Assembly: GCA_001179505.1 (NCBI GenBank)
Contig: CDMY01000624.1
Coordinates: 34,843 to 65,591 of the forward strand
DNA: 30,749 bases
DNA from: Vitrella brassicaformis
Taxonomy: Eukaryota; Sar; Vitrellaceae
Direction of reading: 5' to 3'
In this document: positions 1 through 9,160 of the stretch, one piece after another
How positions within the stretch are numbered: position 1 is the stretch's first letter
How the letters are laid out: each line of letters starts with the position of its first letter
Notes under the pieces: generated by a model
Told to the model about the DNA's origin: nothing
Databases searched by the model: none
Seen by the model: only the letters and a program-made list of their open reading frames with translations
Position numbers and translations under genes: made by a program

Positions 1-392
1 GGGGACTGTTCTGTTCATGGGCTTTCTCTCTCTCTCGGCGGTGCGGTGCTTGCTATATAGGTGTGATGGTGAATAGGTCTGTTTGCAGCGCGCCGGCGTG
101 CTTTTGTCTTCTGCTTTACTTGCTCTCATTTGGACGTCAGCAAAAGGGGGGCGCAGAACTTGTGAACGCAATAATATCGTCTGCGTGTGGATAGCATGCC
201 GTTTGACATATAATCACTGGCTTCAAAGCTTATTACGTGCAGGCGTCATGATGTATATATGCACTCACGTCATTCGACTAGAGCTGTCTCTTTCCTCATT
301 CACGCAACACGCACACACACAGATGCACATACACATACGTACACACACACATATATAAACACATGGATCATGTCACTCGCTCATTCATTCAT
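1..392. other. 3' intergenic flank of gene 1
   Basis: No gene is supported here. The stretch contains a short CT run near 25-36, a CA-rich segment at about 305-360 and a (TTCA)n run at about 381-398 that overlaps the stop codon of the minus-strand gene on the right. Short open frames here read as HTHTH-type microsatellite translations. It is probably the 3' untranslated and downstream region of gene 1. Confidence 0.5.
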
Positions 393-2187
393 TCATTCAA
401 AGTCGCGCCATTTGGGTGTCTTGGGGGTCTTGGGGGTCTTGCCTCCAGCAGTCGGTCCAACGCCCTCCTCACCCTCCTCGCCCTCCTCACCCTCTTCACC
501 CTCTTCACCCTCTTCACCCTCCTCACCCACCTCCATCTCTCCCTCTCCCTGCGGCTGACCCTCAGGCAATGCCTCGTGTGCGTGACCAGCGGCCTCCTCG
601 TTGGCCGCCTCTGCGATGGGGCCCAGCTGCTGCTGGTCATGTGTCTCATCTTCGCTAGTGGGACGGTGATCTTCGGCGTCCTCGTCCTGGGGGTCCTCGG
701 CCTTGTTGTCGTAACCTGCCGCATCGGCTTCTTCCTCGCCCTCTCCCCCTTCCGGCTGCTCTTGCTGCACATCGTGCGCTCCATACTCAGGAGATTCCTG
801 AGAGACAGAGGCAGTAATGAAGACGGAGATGGATGGATGTGTACACGGTGGATTTTTGCTCGCTGACCTCCTGTGTCTCGTCCTGATATGATGCCTCTGC
901 GTCCACAGGCATCTGCGATGGGGCGGCGTGGTCGATGTCCCGCTCCTCCGGCGACTCGGGGCCATCTTCCTCAGGCTGTTCCTCCTCGGCTCCCTCTGCA
1001 GCCTCGGCTTCATCTGCCAATTCAACGCCGACGAACGGCTGCTCACCCTCTTGAACGCCAGGCTCCTCGGCCTCCCTCTCGTCGCCTTCCCCTGCCTCCT
1101 CCGCCTCTTGCTCTTGCTCGACAACCACACCGCCTTCAGCGCCCTCCTGGCTCTGCCTGAGAAGACTGGACGGGCTGTCCCTGCCCATCCCCAGGCCCCC
1201 TCCCTCACGCGAGAGGGGCGTGACGATGGCGTCTTCGGGTAGCCCTGCGGCGGGGTAGGGTGAGGTGTCGAACGAGGGCAGCGCTGGGAGTTCGCCCTTG
1301 TCGGCAAGTTGCCCCTGGTCGGACTCGGGGGCGTTCTTGCTGATGGGGTAGGACTTGCGCTCCTTCACTGCGAGATGTGAGGGAGGGAAAGTAGAGAGGG
1401 ACGAGACTCAGACAGATGGTGTGTGTGTGTGTGTGTGTGTGTACCGATCTTTGGTCCGATGTGTTGGTCGATGTCAACGTCCCATTTCTTCTCATAGGGG
1501 TCGGTGGGATCGAAGAGCTGCTTGGCGCGCTTGTGCTGGAAGTGCTTGGGGTTACGGGCCTCAAGCGCCTTGCGCTTCTGCACATCCATCCCAGACAAGA
1601 CACAGACAGGAAGAGACACAGGTGGGATGTTTCTGTCCCGCCTCTGCGAGTTTGTCGTCACCCATACTGACCTGTGCTGCCTGTGCGAGCAGACGGACGT
1701 GCTCGGGCACGCCGACATCCTTGGGCAGCTGGGCGCTCGTGATAAAGCCAAGACCCAGGAACAGATACCCACAGATAAGGAGTCCCAGCAGCTGAGCAAG
1801 TAACAAAGGCAGACACCGAGGTGCGTGTGGGTCTGAGTGTTGGTCGAAGCCGACCTCGACACCGAATGCGATGAGCTGTCTGATAGCGCAGGCTTGGAGG
1901 AGCCAGGTGGGGTCGACCTCTGTGCACTGGCCGAACATCTGACAGTCAAGGCTGACGACACACGACACACGACACACACACACACACACGCACACATACA
2001 CGCACAACGGCATTCATAAGCCGTGTGGGTGGCTGTTCCACTCATGGCTTGCTGCAGCGGGCCGAGCGCCTACTATCCAATTTGGAGGATGAGGGCGAAC
2101 GTGTCGCCCATGAAGGCCCAGGGAGAGATCAGCAGGATCAAGTTCCCAAAGAAATACTGCACACACGACACACAGAAGGAGAGAGAG

Positions 2188-2218
<31 letters not shown>

Positions 2219-2627
2219 AGCAGACAAACGACACACATGCATAAGTCTCAGAGCCGCTGTCCCTTCCTTCCCTCCCGCGCACCGCACTCACCAGCCATCT
2301 GAATATGGTGTGTATGTCGACAAAGAGCCCCACGCCACACACAAACATGGATATGAGCGCCCGAAAGGTGTTGTGGAGGGCCACTTGGGTCTCATAGAAG
2401 AAGCACAGCGGCCCCAGAGAAACCAGGTGCACCACGCACAGCACCCGCACAATGTACACCTGGTAGCGGATGAAGGTCGCCTCGTGGTTCAGGATGCAGT
2501 AGAGCGCGAGGAAGAGGAACAAAAAGATGGCCAGCGTCGCGGCGCCCAGCTCAATCAGGTACCAGTGCAGCTGCGATTGGAGCGGGAACTCGTGCTCCGT
2601 GATGCTACCGATGTCGCTGGACGACAT
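393..2627 (-). CDS. Multi-pass membrane protein with long acidic tail (unrecognised)
   Basis: Seven exons on the minus strand keep frame from ATG to stop: 2627-2292, 2156-2074, 1951-1855, 1791-1672, 1577-1445, 1367-868, 797-393, giving about 557 aa. The N-terminal 200 or so residues are very hydrophobic, with about five or six membrane segments: three in exon 1, one in exon 2 around FGNLILLISPWAFMGD, and one or two in exons 3-4 around LLGLLICGYLFLGLGFI. A basic linker (KRKALEARNPKHFQHKRAKQ) follows. The last 300 or so residues are Glu/Asp/Gln-rich and end in an EEG tripeptide repeat and a KTPKTPKTPK run. The 63 bases between exons 3 and 4 are in frame and could be retained. I do not recognise the family. 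The shape, a polytopic membrane domain with a soluble acidic tail, suggests an organelle or plasma membrane protein, but function is unknown. It is divergently paired with the kinase on the right. Confidence 0.7.
466..537 (-). repeat. 9-nt coding repeat encoding (EEG)n
   Basis: On the plus strand the pattern ccctcctca/ccctcttca repeats about seven times. Read on the minus strand it encodes Glu-Glu-Gly units in the acidic tail of gene 1. Third-position changes between units suggest an old, partly degenerated coding minisatellite. Confidence 0.75.
1419..1442. repeat. (TG)n microsatellite in gene 1 intron
   Basis: An uninterrupted TG run on the plus strand lies just inside the donor of the intron between exons 5 and 6 of the minus-strand gene. 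In the sense direction it is a CA run next to the 5' splice site. Confidence 0.85.
2179..2219. repeat. (GA)n tract in gene 1 first intron
   Basis: A nearly perfect GA run of about 40 nt; on the transcribed strand of gene 1 it is a long CT tract. It lies a short distance upstream of the acceptor of exon 2 and so could act as an unusually strong polypyrimidine tract. Confidence 0.85.
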
Positions 2628-2915
2628 TGTCGACGTCGGCGGGGAAAATGGTGTGGGGGCCTGGTGGGGGTCAAAAACGTCGGCGTCTCCGAGTCGTCAC
2701 TCGCTTTCAACAAAGATGAGCTGCTTTGCATCCGCGCTCTAGCGCCATAGCCATTCGGCGTCTGCTCCACACTCCACGGACGATCCAGCGCATGAATTTA
2801 CACACAGACAGCCGGTCTTTGAGTGTTCATCAACAACGTTAGGATGAGCCAGTTTAGCCCTTGATCGCAGCAGCTGTACAACAAAGTACCGCAACATCGT
2901 CAAACCATCGTGGCG
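2628..2915. promoter_or_regulatory. Head-to-head gap, probable bidirectional promoter (genes 1/2)
   Basis: These 288 bp separate the start codons of the membrane protein gene (minus) and the kinase gene (plus). The segment lacks the CA/TG repeats that fill the introns and has no convincing open frame. I see no clear TATA box or named motif. Promoter function is inferred from position only. Confidence 0.5.
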
Positions 2916-5900
2916 ATGAAGCGCAACGCTCCCAAGGCTTCCCCGAAGGCCTCCCGCCCCCTCTCGCCCAACAACAACCGGCAGCAGCAGCAACAGGGCG
3001 GCGCCAACAAGCCAGGAGCCAACAACAGGGGCGGCAGGGGCGGCGGCAACAACAACGCCAATAACAGCAATGCGCCAGCAGGTGGTGCGGCTGGCAGAGG
3101 AGGGAATGCTCGGGGCGGGGGAGGCGGCGGTGCGGCGGCTTCATCATCGCGGGCTGGCAGCTCTGCCGCGAGCGTCACTCGGTCGACGCGAAAGAAGGAT
3201 GGTAACACTAAGCCGAGCGAGTAAGCGTATGGGGGGAATGGGTGTGCGGGTGGATGGATGGATGGACGGATGGATGGATGGGTGCAGGAATGATGCGTCG
3301 AAGGCCCCTATGACGCGAGAGAGGGCAGAGGACATCCTGCGCAAGGCTTTCAGGTCGGCCTTTGTGTGGCGTGCGGACGAACATAATATATTGTTCGCTT
3401 CATCCTCATCTTCTTTCTGTCTTTCAGGGGTCATTTGTTTCGCAAGCGCGTCACCCAGATGCTCAAGGACGTCAAGACATGTATGTATGGCAGTGTGTTT
3501 ATTGGGATAAGGCTGCATGCACAGACGTCTACTTGGTGTGTCTGGGTGTGTGGCAGCCGAGCAGTACATGACCAAACTCAAGCTGGACAAGTATTCTCAC
3601 ACAGACAGACAGACAGACCGACAGAGGCAGAAGAGGCAGATGAGGAGGATACTATCTCTCTGTGTTTTCCTTGTGCGTGTGCATGTGTGTGCGTGTGGCC
3701 ATCCGTCCACAGGTCGGAGGTGTATCTGCTGCAGCAGCTGGTGATCGAGCGCAAGTCGCGGCTGGGCCACGGCATGTCGGGCAACGTAGTCAAATGCACC
3801 GACGCAAATCAAACCAAACACTTCGCCATGAAGGTAGGTACCTCTCCCCTCCTCCCTCCCTCCCTCCCTCCCTCATGTGTGTCGGTGTGTGTGTGTGCAG
3901 GGTTTGGACCTGACAGTGTACAAGAGCAAGAGTGAGAAGGAGCGCGAGAAGAAGAAAAAGGAGGGCGGCAAGGATGGGGGCAAGGACAAGGAGGACTCCC
4001 CGCTCCAGAGGATCAAGAAGAAATGCGGCGTCAAGGACGACGGTACACACGTGTGCAGATGGGCATGGGCAGCGGGGAAGTGTGTCATGGGTGTCAGTAT
4101 GTGTCTATGTGTGCAGAGGGGGAGAATAACGACGCTGGCGACAAGGAGGACAAGGAGAAGAGGAAGCGGAAAGAACAGGACTTCATCGCATCACAGGTCG
4201 GCACGGCAGCGAGCCCAGCCACACACACCTACACACACACATGGATGGATGGATGGATGGACACGTTTCCACACCCCTCTGTGTCTTTCCTTCTCCATGT
4301 GTTAAGTTGCGTTCGTTTGAGATAGAGGTCGACTTCCTGAAGCGTCTCAAGGCCTCCAACCACCCCAACATCGTCTACCTAGAGGGCATCGCAATCTCGC
4401 CCCCACACTACTGCATTCGTACCTATCCATCCATCCATCCACAATACTCATCTGACCTTATTTCTCAGTGACACGTTTGGAGAAGCATGCCCTGGCGACC
4501 AATGTGCGTGTGTTGGCCTTTGAGAAGGGCCGCCGGGGGGTGCTGCCGACCCCCATGGCGAGCCTGTCGCCATACGACCTGCCGCAACAGCTTAGCATGG
4601 GAGCTGAGGTACACCGGGACATGGATCTACGTCTGTCTGTGTAGGTGTATGTGTGTGTGTGTGTGTGTGTGTGAGCGCAGATAGCCTCTGCCGTGGCCGA
4701 GCTGCACAAGCACATGATACTTCACAGAGACATCAAGTCCAACAACGTCCTGGTACGGTACGGCACGCCTACCACACCACACCGTGACGCACACACACAC
4801 GCACGCCCACACCCCACCCCACGCACATCTCAGATGTGCATCTAAACAGATTCGTCAGACGCCGACGGATGGAGGTTATCCGTCGGTGTGTCTGTGTGAC
4901 TTCGGCATAGCGCGCCAGATGAAGGAGGAGGGTCGCGGCATATACCCTGGCAACGGCGGTACCTACACCACACACATGTCTCTCTCTGTCTGCCCATGGA
5001 CGGATCGATGTGTGTGTGTGTGTGTCAATCAGCGGGCACACCATCGTACAAGGCGCCGGAGGTGATCTCAGAGCACGGTAGGGATAGCTATAATGGACAG
5101 GTACATCTCGTTGACGTCGATTCGTGCTTGTTGTCTGTTCAGGGTTCTACTCGATGGCAGGCGACGTGTGGGGCATCGGGGCCGTGCTCAGCGAGCTCTT
5201 CGCAGGCACGCACCAATGCCATGCAGACACATAATGACGCTCCACCTGTACAGTGTATAGGTATCTTCGTGGGCGTGTGTGCACTGTGCAGGTGTGCAGT
5301 CGCTGTGCCAGTGGGTGTCCATCACCAACAACCAGAAGGACAAACGAGTCCTCAGCGGATTCGCTGTCAGCCGCCCACCCCACCCACAACACACACACAC
5401 ACACACAGATGCATGTCAGCACCTACGTGTGCGGTGTCGTGTTAATCCCCCCAGCTGCCGCCGCTGCCCGATTCGGTCCCTGCTGGCCCCAAGGAGGTCA
5501 TCCTGGTGACCAAAACAAACCAACACATGTACAGCACGCCCACCACCATGTTTGTGTTGTATTGCGTACCTGCGTGCAGCGGTGCATGCAGTACGAGGCG
5601 CCCCTGCGCCCATCTGCCGCACAGGTGAGTGCGGTGCTTGGCGGGCACACCACACAAAGACGCGACGCGTGTGTGGGTGCGAGTGTGTGTGCAGGTAGCG
5701 GCTGTGTTGCGTCGGCTGCTCAAGGAGTACGAGGAGGAGAACGCCTTCCCGCCCAAAGCCAAACGAGGCACGAACAACACAACACAACACAACACACCCA
5801 AATGTGTGTTCATATTTGCGGGCTGCCCGCCTGTGTCCATCCATCCACAGGCACGCGCATCAAGAGCAATGACGCCAAGAGTGCCGGGGCGAGTGCAGGT

Positions 5901-6863
5901 AGTGACGACGCGGCCGCCAAGGGGGCGGCGCTCGACCCCCTGCCGGAGGACCTACACGTACGCACACACAAACCATCACACACATGGACAGACAGCTCAT
6001 GAAGAGAGAGAGAGACACGCATTATTGTGGCCATCAAATGAATGAGTTTGTTCAGTATGAGTACTACCTGCGGCTGGGCGTGGCCTCCTTTCGCATGAGA
6101 TCGCAGCGCGCAAACGCATACGTACACCCACACACACAGAGACACAGATACACACACACAGACACACACAAAGATCCATACGATGGCCGATGGCATGAGT
6201 GCAGCAAATGTTGGACGAGTTGGAGAAGAAGCGATATGAGACCATGAAGGAGGCCGACAAGATGCTTGTGCGGGTCGGCCACACGGACCATCCACAGCAA
6301 CATCTTACGCAGTCACTGACACACCTCCTGTGCCCCTCTGTCTGTCTGTCTGTCTGTCTGTCTGCTGCAGCGTTTGTCGGTGATGGCTCGTTTTCAGGAG
6401 GAGAAGTACCGTCGCGAGCGGCAGCCCGAGGAGGGAGACGACCACTTCGCTCTCATCCCACAATATAACGGGCAAGGTACAGTACACGCCCTACACACGC
6501 ATTCATTCTGGCTGGATGGACGGATGGATGTGTGAGTGTGCGCATGCGTGTTGGCTGCAGGGACGTACGTGGCTGACCCGAACGTGGTCAAGCAGGGGTG
6601 GGTGTCGCCCTACCAGCGGTCGCCCTACCGCAACAGCACTATGCGCTCATACAAATGGCTTCTGCAGGGTGAGGGGCTCAATGGATGGATGGATGGATGG
6701 CTGACTTACACACCTGCGCGCCTCTCTGCATGTCTCTCTCTCTCTGTGTGTGTGTGTGTGAGCAGGTGTGAAGCCGACAGTGCCCAAAGGCAGCGTGGCG
6801 TTCGGCGGTTCGCACAACAAGTGGGTGCAGAGTGAGACCGGCAAGTGGGTCAGGCAGCAGTAG
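2916..6863 (+). CDS. Serine/threonine protein kinase, 23 exons
   Basis: Exons: 2916-3220, 3288-3353, 3428-3480, 3557-3590, 3713-3833, 3901-4042, 4117-4196, 4307-4418, 4469-4608, 4681-4752, 4850-4958, 5033-5077, 5143-5205, 5292-5365, 5455-5505, 5580-5624, 5695-5767, 5851-5957, 6056-6121, 6205-6273 (or 6267), 6371-6476, 6561-6668, 6766-6863; about 712 aa. An N-terminal low-complexity region (Asn/Gly/Gln/Ala-rich, residues 1-100) precedes the kinase domain from about residue 165. The Gly loop is LGHGMSG, the ATP lysine is in FAMK (K193), the catalytic loop is HRDIKSNN (D368), then DFG (D392) and APE (421). All catalytic residues are present and HRDIK fits a Ser/Thr kinase. A Lys/Glu-rich insert of about 70 residues lies between the ATP lysine and the alpha-C helix. 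The C-terminal 200 residues are not recognised. One intron starts with GC (5206). The donor after 5767 could instead be a GT at about 5802. The ATG is the first in frame after an upstream GTG. Confidence 0.88.
3251..3283. repeat. (TGGA)n microsatellite in kinase intron 1
   Basis: Imperfect tetranucleotide repeat between the donor at 3221 and the acceptor at 3287. The same ATGG/CCAT unit recurs in several other introns of the window. Confidence 0.8.
4241..4260. repeat. (ATGG)5 microsatellite in kinase intron
   Basis: Five perfect ATGG units directly after a CA run, in the intron between the kinase exons ending at 4196 and starting at 4307. Confidence 0.85.
6338..6364. repeat. (CTGT)n microsatellite in kinase intron
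   Basis: Perfect CTGT units run up to the acceptor ctgctgcag at 6370, supplying a pyrimidine-rich tract for the next exon. Confidence 0.85.
6681..6700. repeat. (ATGG)5 microsatellite in last kinase intron
   Basis: Perfect tetranucleotide run followed by a CT run and then a TG tract before the acceptor agcag at 6765. Confidence 0.85.
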
Positions 6864-7076
6864 CTGAGAGTTGGGTGGGGGCCTCAGTGAGGGAGGGGTG
6901 GGTGGGTGTGCATACCGGGGGGCTGGCATCCATCGACCACATGTCCATTTGTGTAAAGGGGTGAAGTGAGACACATTTGTACTTACGCGTGGAAGACACA
7001 CATTTCTTGACGGACACAGTCGGCTTATGCATGACGTGAATACATGTCCAGGTGTGCAGGCGCATATCTCATGACG
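6864..7076. other. Convergent 3' gap between kinase and oxidoreductase
   Basis: These 213 bp lie between two converging stop codons and must hold both 3' ends. I see no gene, hairpin terminator or clear polyadenylation hexamer. Confidence 0.5.
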
Positions 7077-8941
7077 TCACGCTTTCGTGAGTGTCCTAGC
7101 ACCAAATCTGTTTGGCGCAAAAGGCCTCAGGTCCACACACGACGACTCGCCAGTGGCTATCAGCTCAGCCAAACCTTTCCCAGTGGCTGGGGCATTCAGA
7201 ATCCCCTGCACCACACACACACGTCTGTGTGTCGCTGTGTGCATGGTTACGTACCCAGCATGAGTGTCCGGTTGCGACGTAGACGCCATTGCAGCCAGGC
7301 ACTTCACCTGGACACATGGGGGAAACACACAGCACTTTTTAAGTTGCCCATGAGCACCACCCAGATGAGTGCATGTGTGTGTGTGTGAGGGTGCACAGGC
7401 CGCCGACCGATGAGTGGTGTGTTGTCAGGGGAGAGGGGCAGGAAGCAGCACGAGACGCCCTCAACAGATGTGCCTGTTTGCAATAGTGACAGACACAGAC
7501 ACAGACACTCACTTGTGTGTATACCCCCGTGTGTGTGTGTGTCAGACCTTGCAGAGCTCCACTCATCGTGTCGGCCATCTGTTTTAGCCTCTGGCCTTTC
7601 TCCTCTTCAGGCACCACTGCACCTGGGTCGTCTGCACACATACACACACACACACACACAGACAGACACACGCACACACACACACGAGATACTCCCACGT
7701 GTGGACCCACACGCACGACTCACTCATATCATCAACGAACCTGGCACAGGCACCATGTCGGGAAAGCCGCACATGTACACCTCATTGTCAGGCCGTGGGT
7801 AGATCTCGGGGTCCTCACTGCCACGCCACCCGCCCATTCGGTTGCGATTGTGGTACTGGATGAACAGACAGTGGTTCGATATCGCTGCTTTGGGCCGCAT
7901 CGTGATGCTGTGATAACGCTGGCCTGATGACCACACACGCAGAAGAGAACACCTGCATGTAGGTGTGTGGGTGTCTCGTGAGTGAAGCCACCTCCGATCT
8001 GCGGCAGAGCGAGCCATTTGGCGGCCTCTTTTGTCCAGGGTCCCATTGCAATCACCACCTTCTCGCAAGGAATGACAGTGCCGTCAACCTTGACGCCAGT
8101 CACGCTCCGGTCGTCGGCCATCTCGATCGCCTCCACCCTGCCGATTCGCAGCTGTGCGCCTCGCCTCGTGGCGCCAGCCAGCAGCGCTTCTGTGAGCAAT
8201 CGGGGATGCACCTACAGAGAGGAGAGAGAGGCACATACATACCATACGCCCATCTGTGTTCGTGGGGTCGGGGCAGCCGGACCTGTGCAGTTGTGCTCTC
8301 GTCGCCGAGTTTGCCGTTCGCCCAGACATTCTTGTCCAGCCATTCGGGCAGCTGCCCGCCGCCACCAGTGCCCCGAGTGCCTGTGTTCCTGCCGCTGTCG
8401 GTGTCTGACGCCATGACACCGATGGTGTGCACTTGCCGATACATGACGTCAGCCCTTTCCTCTTCCTGCACACAGACAGACAGACAGACCCAGAGGCAGA
8501 TCATCAGTGTGCTGGCTGGTAGGGATGTGTGTGACCTTCAGCTGCTTCGCCAGCTGGGCGTGAAGCGCATAGGACACCCGCGCGAGGGGACCGACAGGGC
8601 TGTGGTCATTCCTGGCGACGAATCGCGGGAATCTTGCATGCACTGTGCGTGAGTGAATCATTCCACTGCTCACCAGTGCTTCGCCAGAAAACCGCCCGCC
8701 TTGCCGGACGCAGCACAGGCCGGCTTGGTCCGCTCAACTATGATTGACTTGACGGCATGCTCCCGCGCCAGGTGGTATGCCACGGAACAGCCAATGATGC
8801 CGCCGCCACAGATCACCACCTGACACAGCAAACACACAAACAAAGAAGTCCATCTCTTTTGAATGCACGAAATGAAGGGGCGCCTGGCGTCATTGCAGTG
8901 CATTCGCTTCCCACCTTTGCCTGCTGCGATTCATCGCTCAT
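7077..8941 (-). CDS. FAD-dependent oxidoreductase, TDA3/DAO family
   Basis: Ten exons on the minus strand: 8941-8915, 8819-8674, 8611-8536, 8465-8283, 8211-7992, 7923-7741, 7631-7548, 7473-7408, 7307-7255, 7205-7077; 388 aa, the usual size for this family. The N-terminus has the dinucleotide-binding fold (VVICGGGIIGCSVAYHL, residues 10-26), then the family signature ACAASGKAGGFLAKHW, a middle segment TTAQVHPRL, and a C-terminal FAD-closing region with GVYVATGHSCWGILNAPATG. These are hallmarks of the D-amino-acid-oxidase-like flavoproteins related to yeast TDA3 and plant homologues; the substrate is not known. The upstream frame is open to 9082 and would add a hydrophobic N-terminal stretch if a non-ATG codon or upstream exon were used; 8941 is the ATG I choose. 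It is head-to-head with gene 4. Confidence 0.88.
7634..7685. repeat. (CA)n-rich intron segment
   Basis: Long CA run with GACA interruptions, lying inside the minus-strand intron between the oxidoreductase exons at 7741 and 7631. In the sense direction it is a TG tract that ends three bases before the acceptor cag. Confidence 0.85.
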
Positions 8942-9160
8942 CGTCGTCGTTGCCTTGTGCTGCCTGGAAGAGTGCCTTATCCGCAAGATCTTCGCTGGCA
9001 GATCGACAAACGGGACAAAAGCTGATGTGTTCACATGTGAGAGGTGCAGCAGCAACAACAGAGGGCCTTTTTTGAGGAGCATTTGATTTCTGCCGATCCG
9101 TCTGCGAGCTAAGCTTGCGGGGAGAACTGAAATGGGAGAAAAGGGACGGGCAGATGCACC
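8942..9160. promoter_or_regulatory. Head-to-head gap, probable bidirectional promoter (genes 3/4)
   Basis: 219 bp between the ATGs of the flavoprotein (minus) and the membrane protein (plus). Repeat-poor, with a purine-rich stretch just upstream of the plus-strand ATG. No known element recognised; promoter role inferred from position. Confidence 0.5.

Noticed and set aside
393-1307. Long unbroken minus-strand frame read as a single 304-aa protein
   Set aside because: The span crosses two introns. The protein-like parts lie in different frames and join cleanly only after splicing at 868 and 797.
2071-2076. In-frame TAG in exon 2 of gene 1, as if a stop codon were read through
   Set aside because: The bases are a GT donor (GGATA|GTAGGC). 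Splicing to 1951 keeps frame and removes the stop, so no recoding is needed.
7420-7930. Plus-strand open frames rich in His-Thr across the oxidoreductase
   Set aside because: They are antisense readings and translations of CA microsatellites; the spliced minus-strand gene explains the region.
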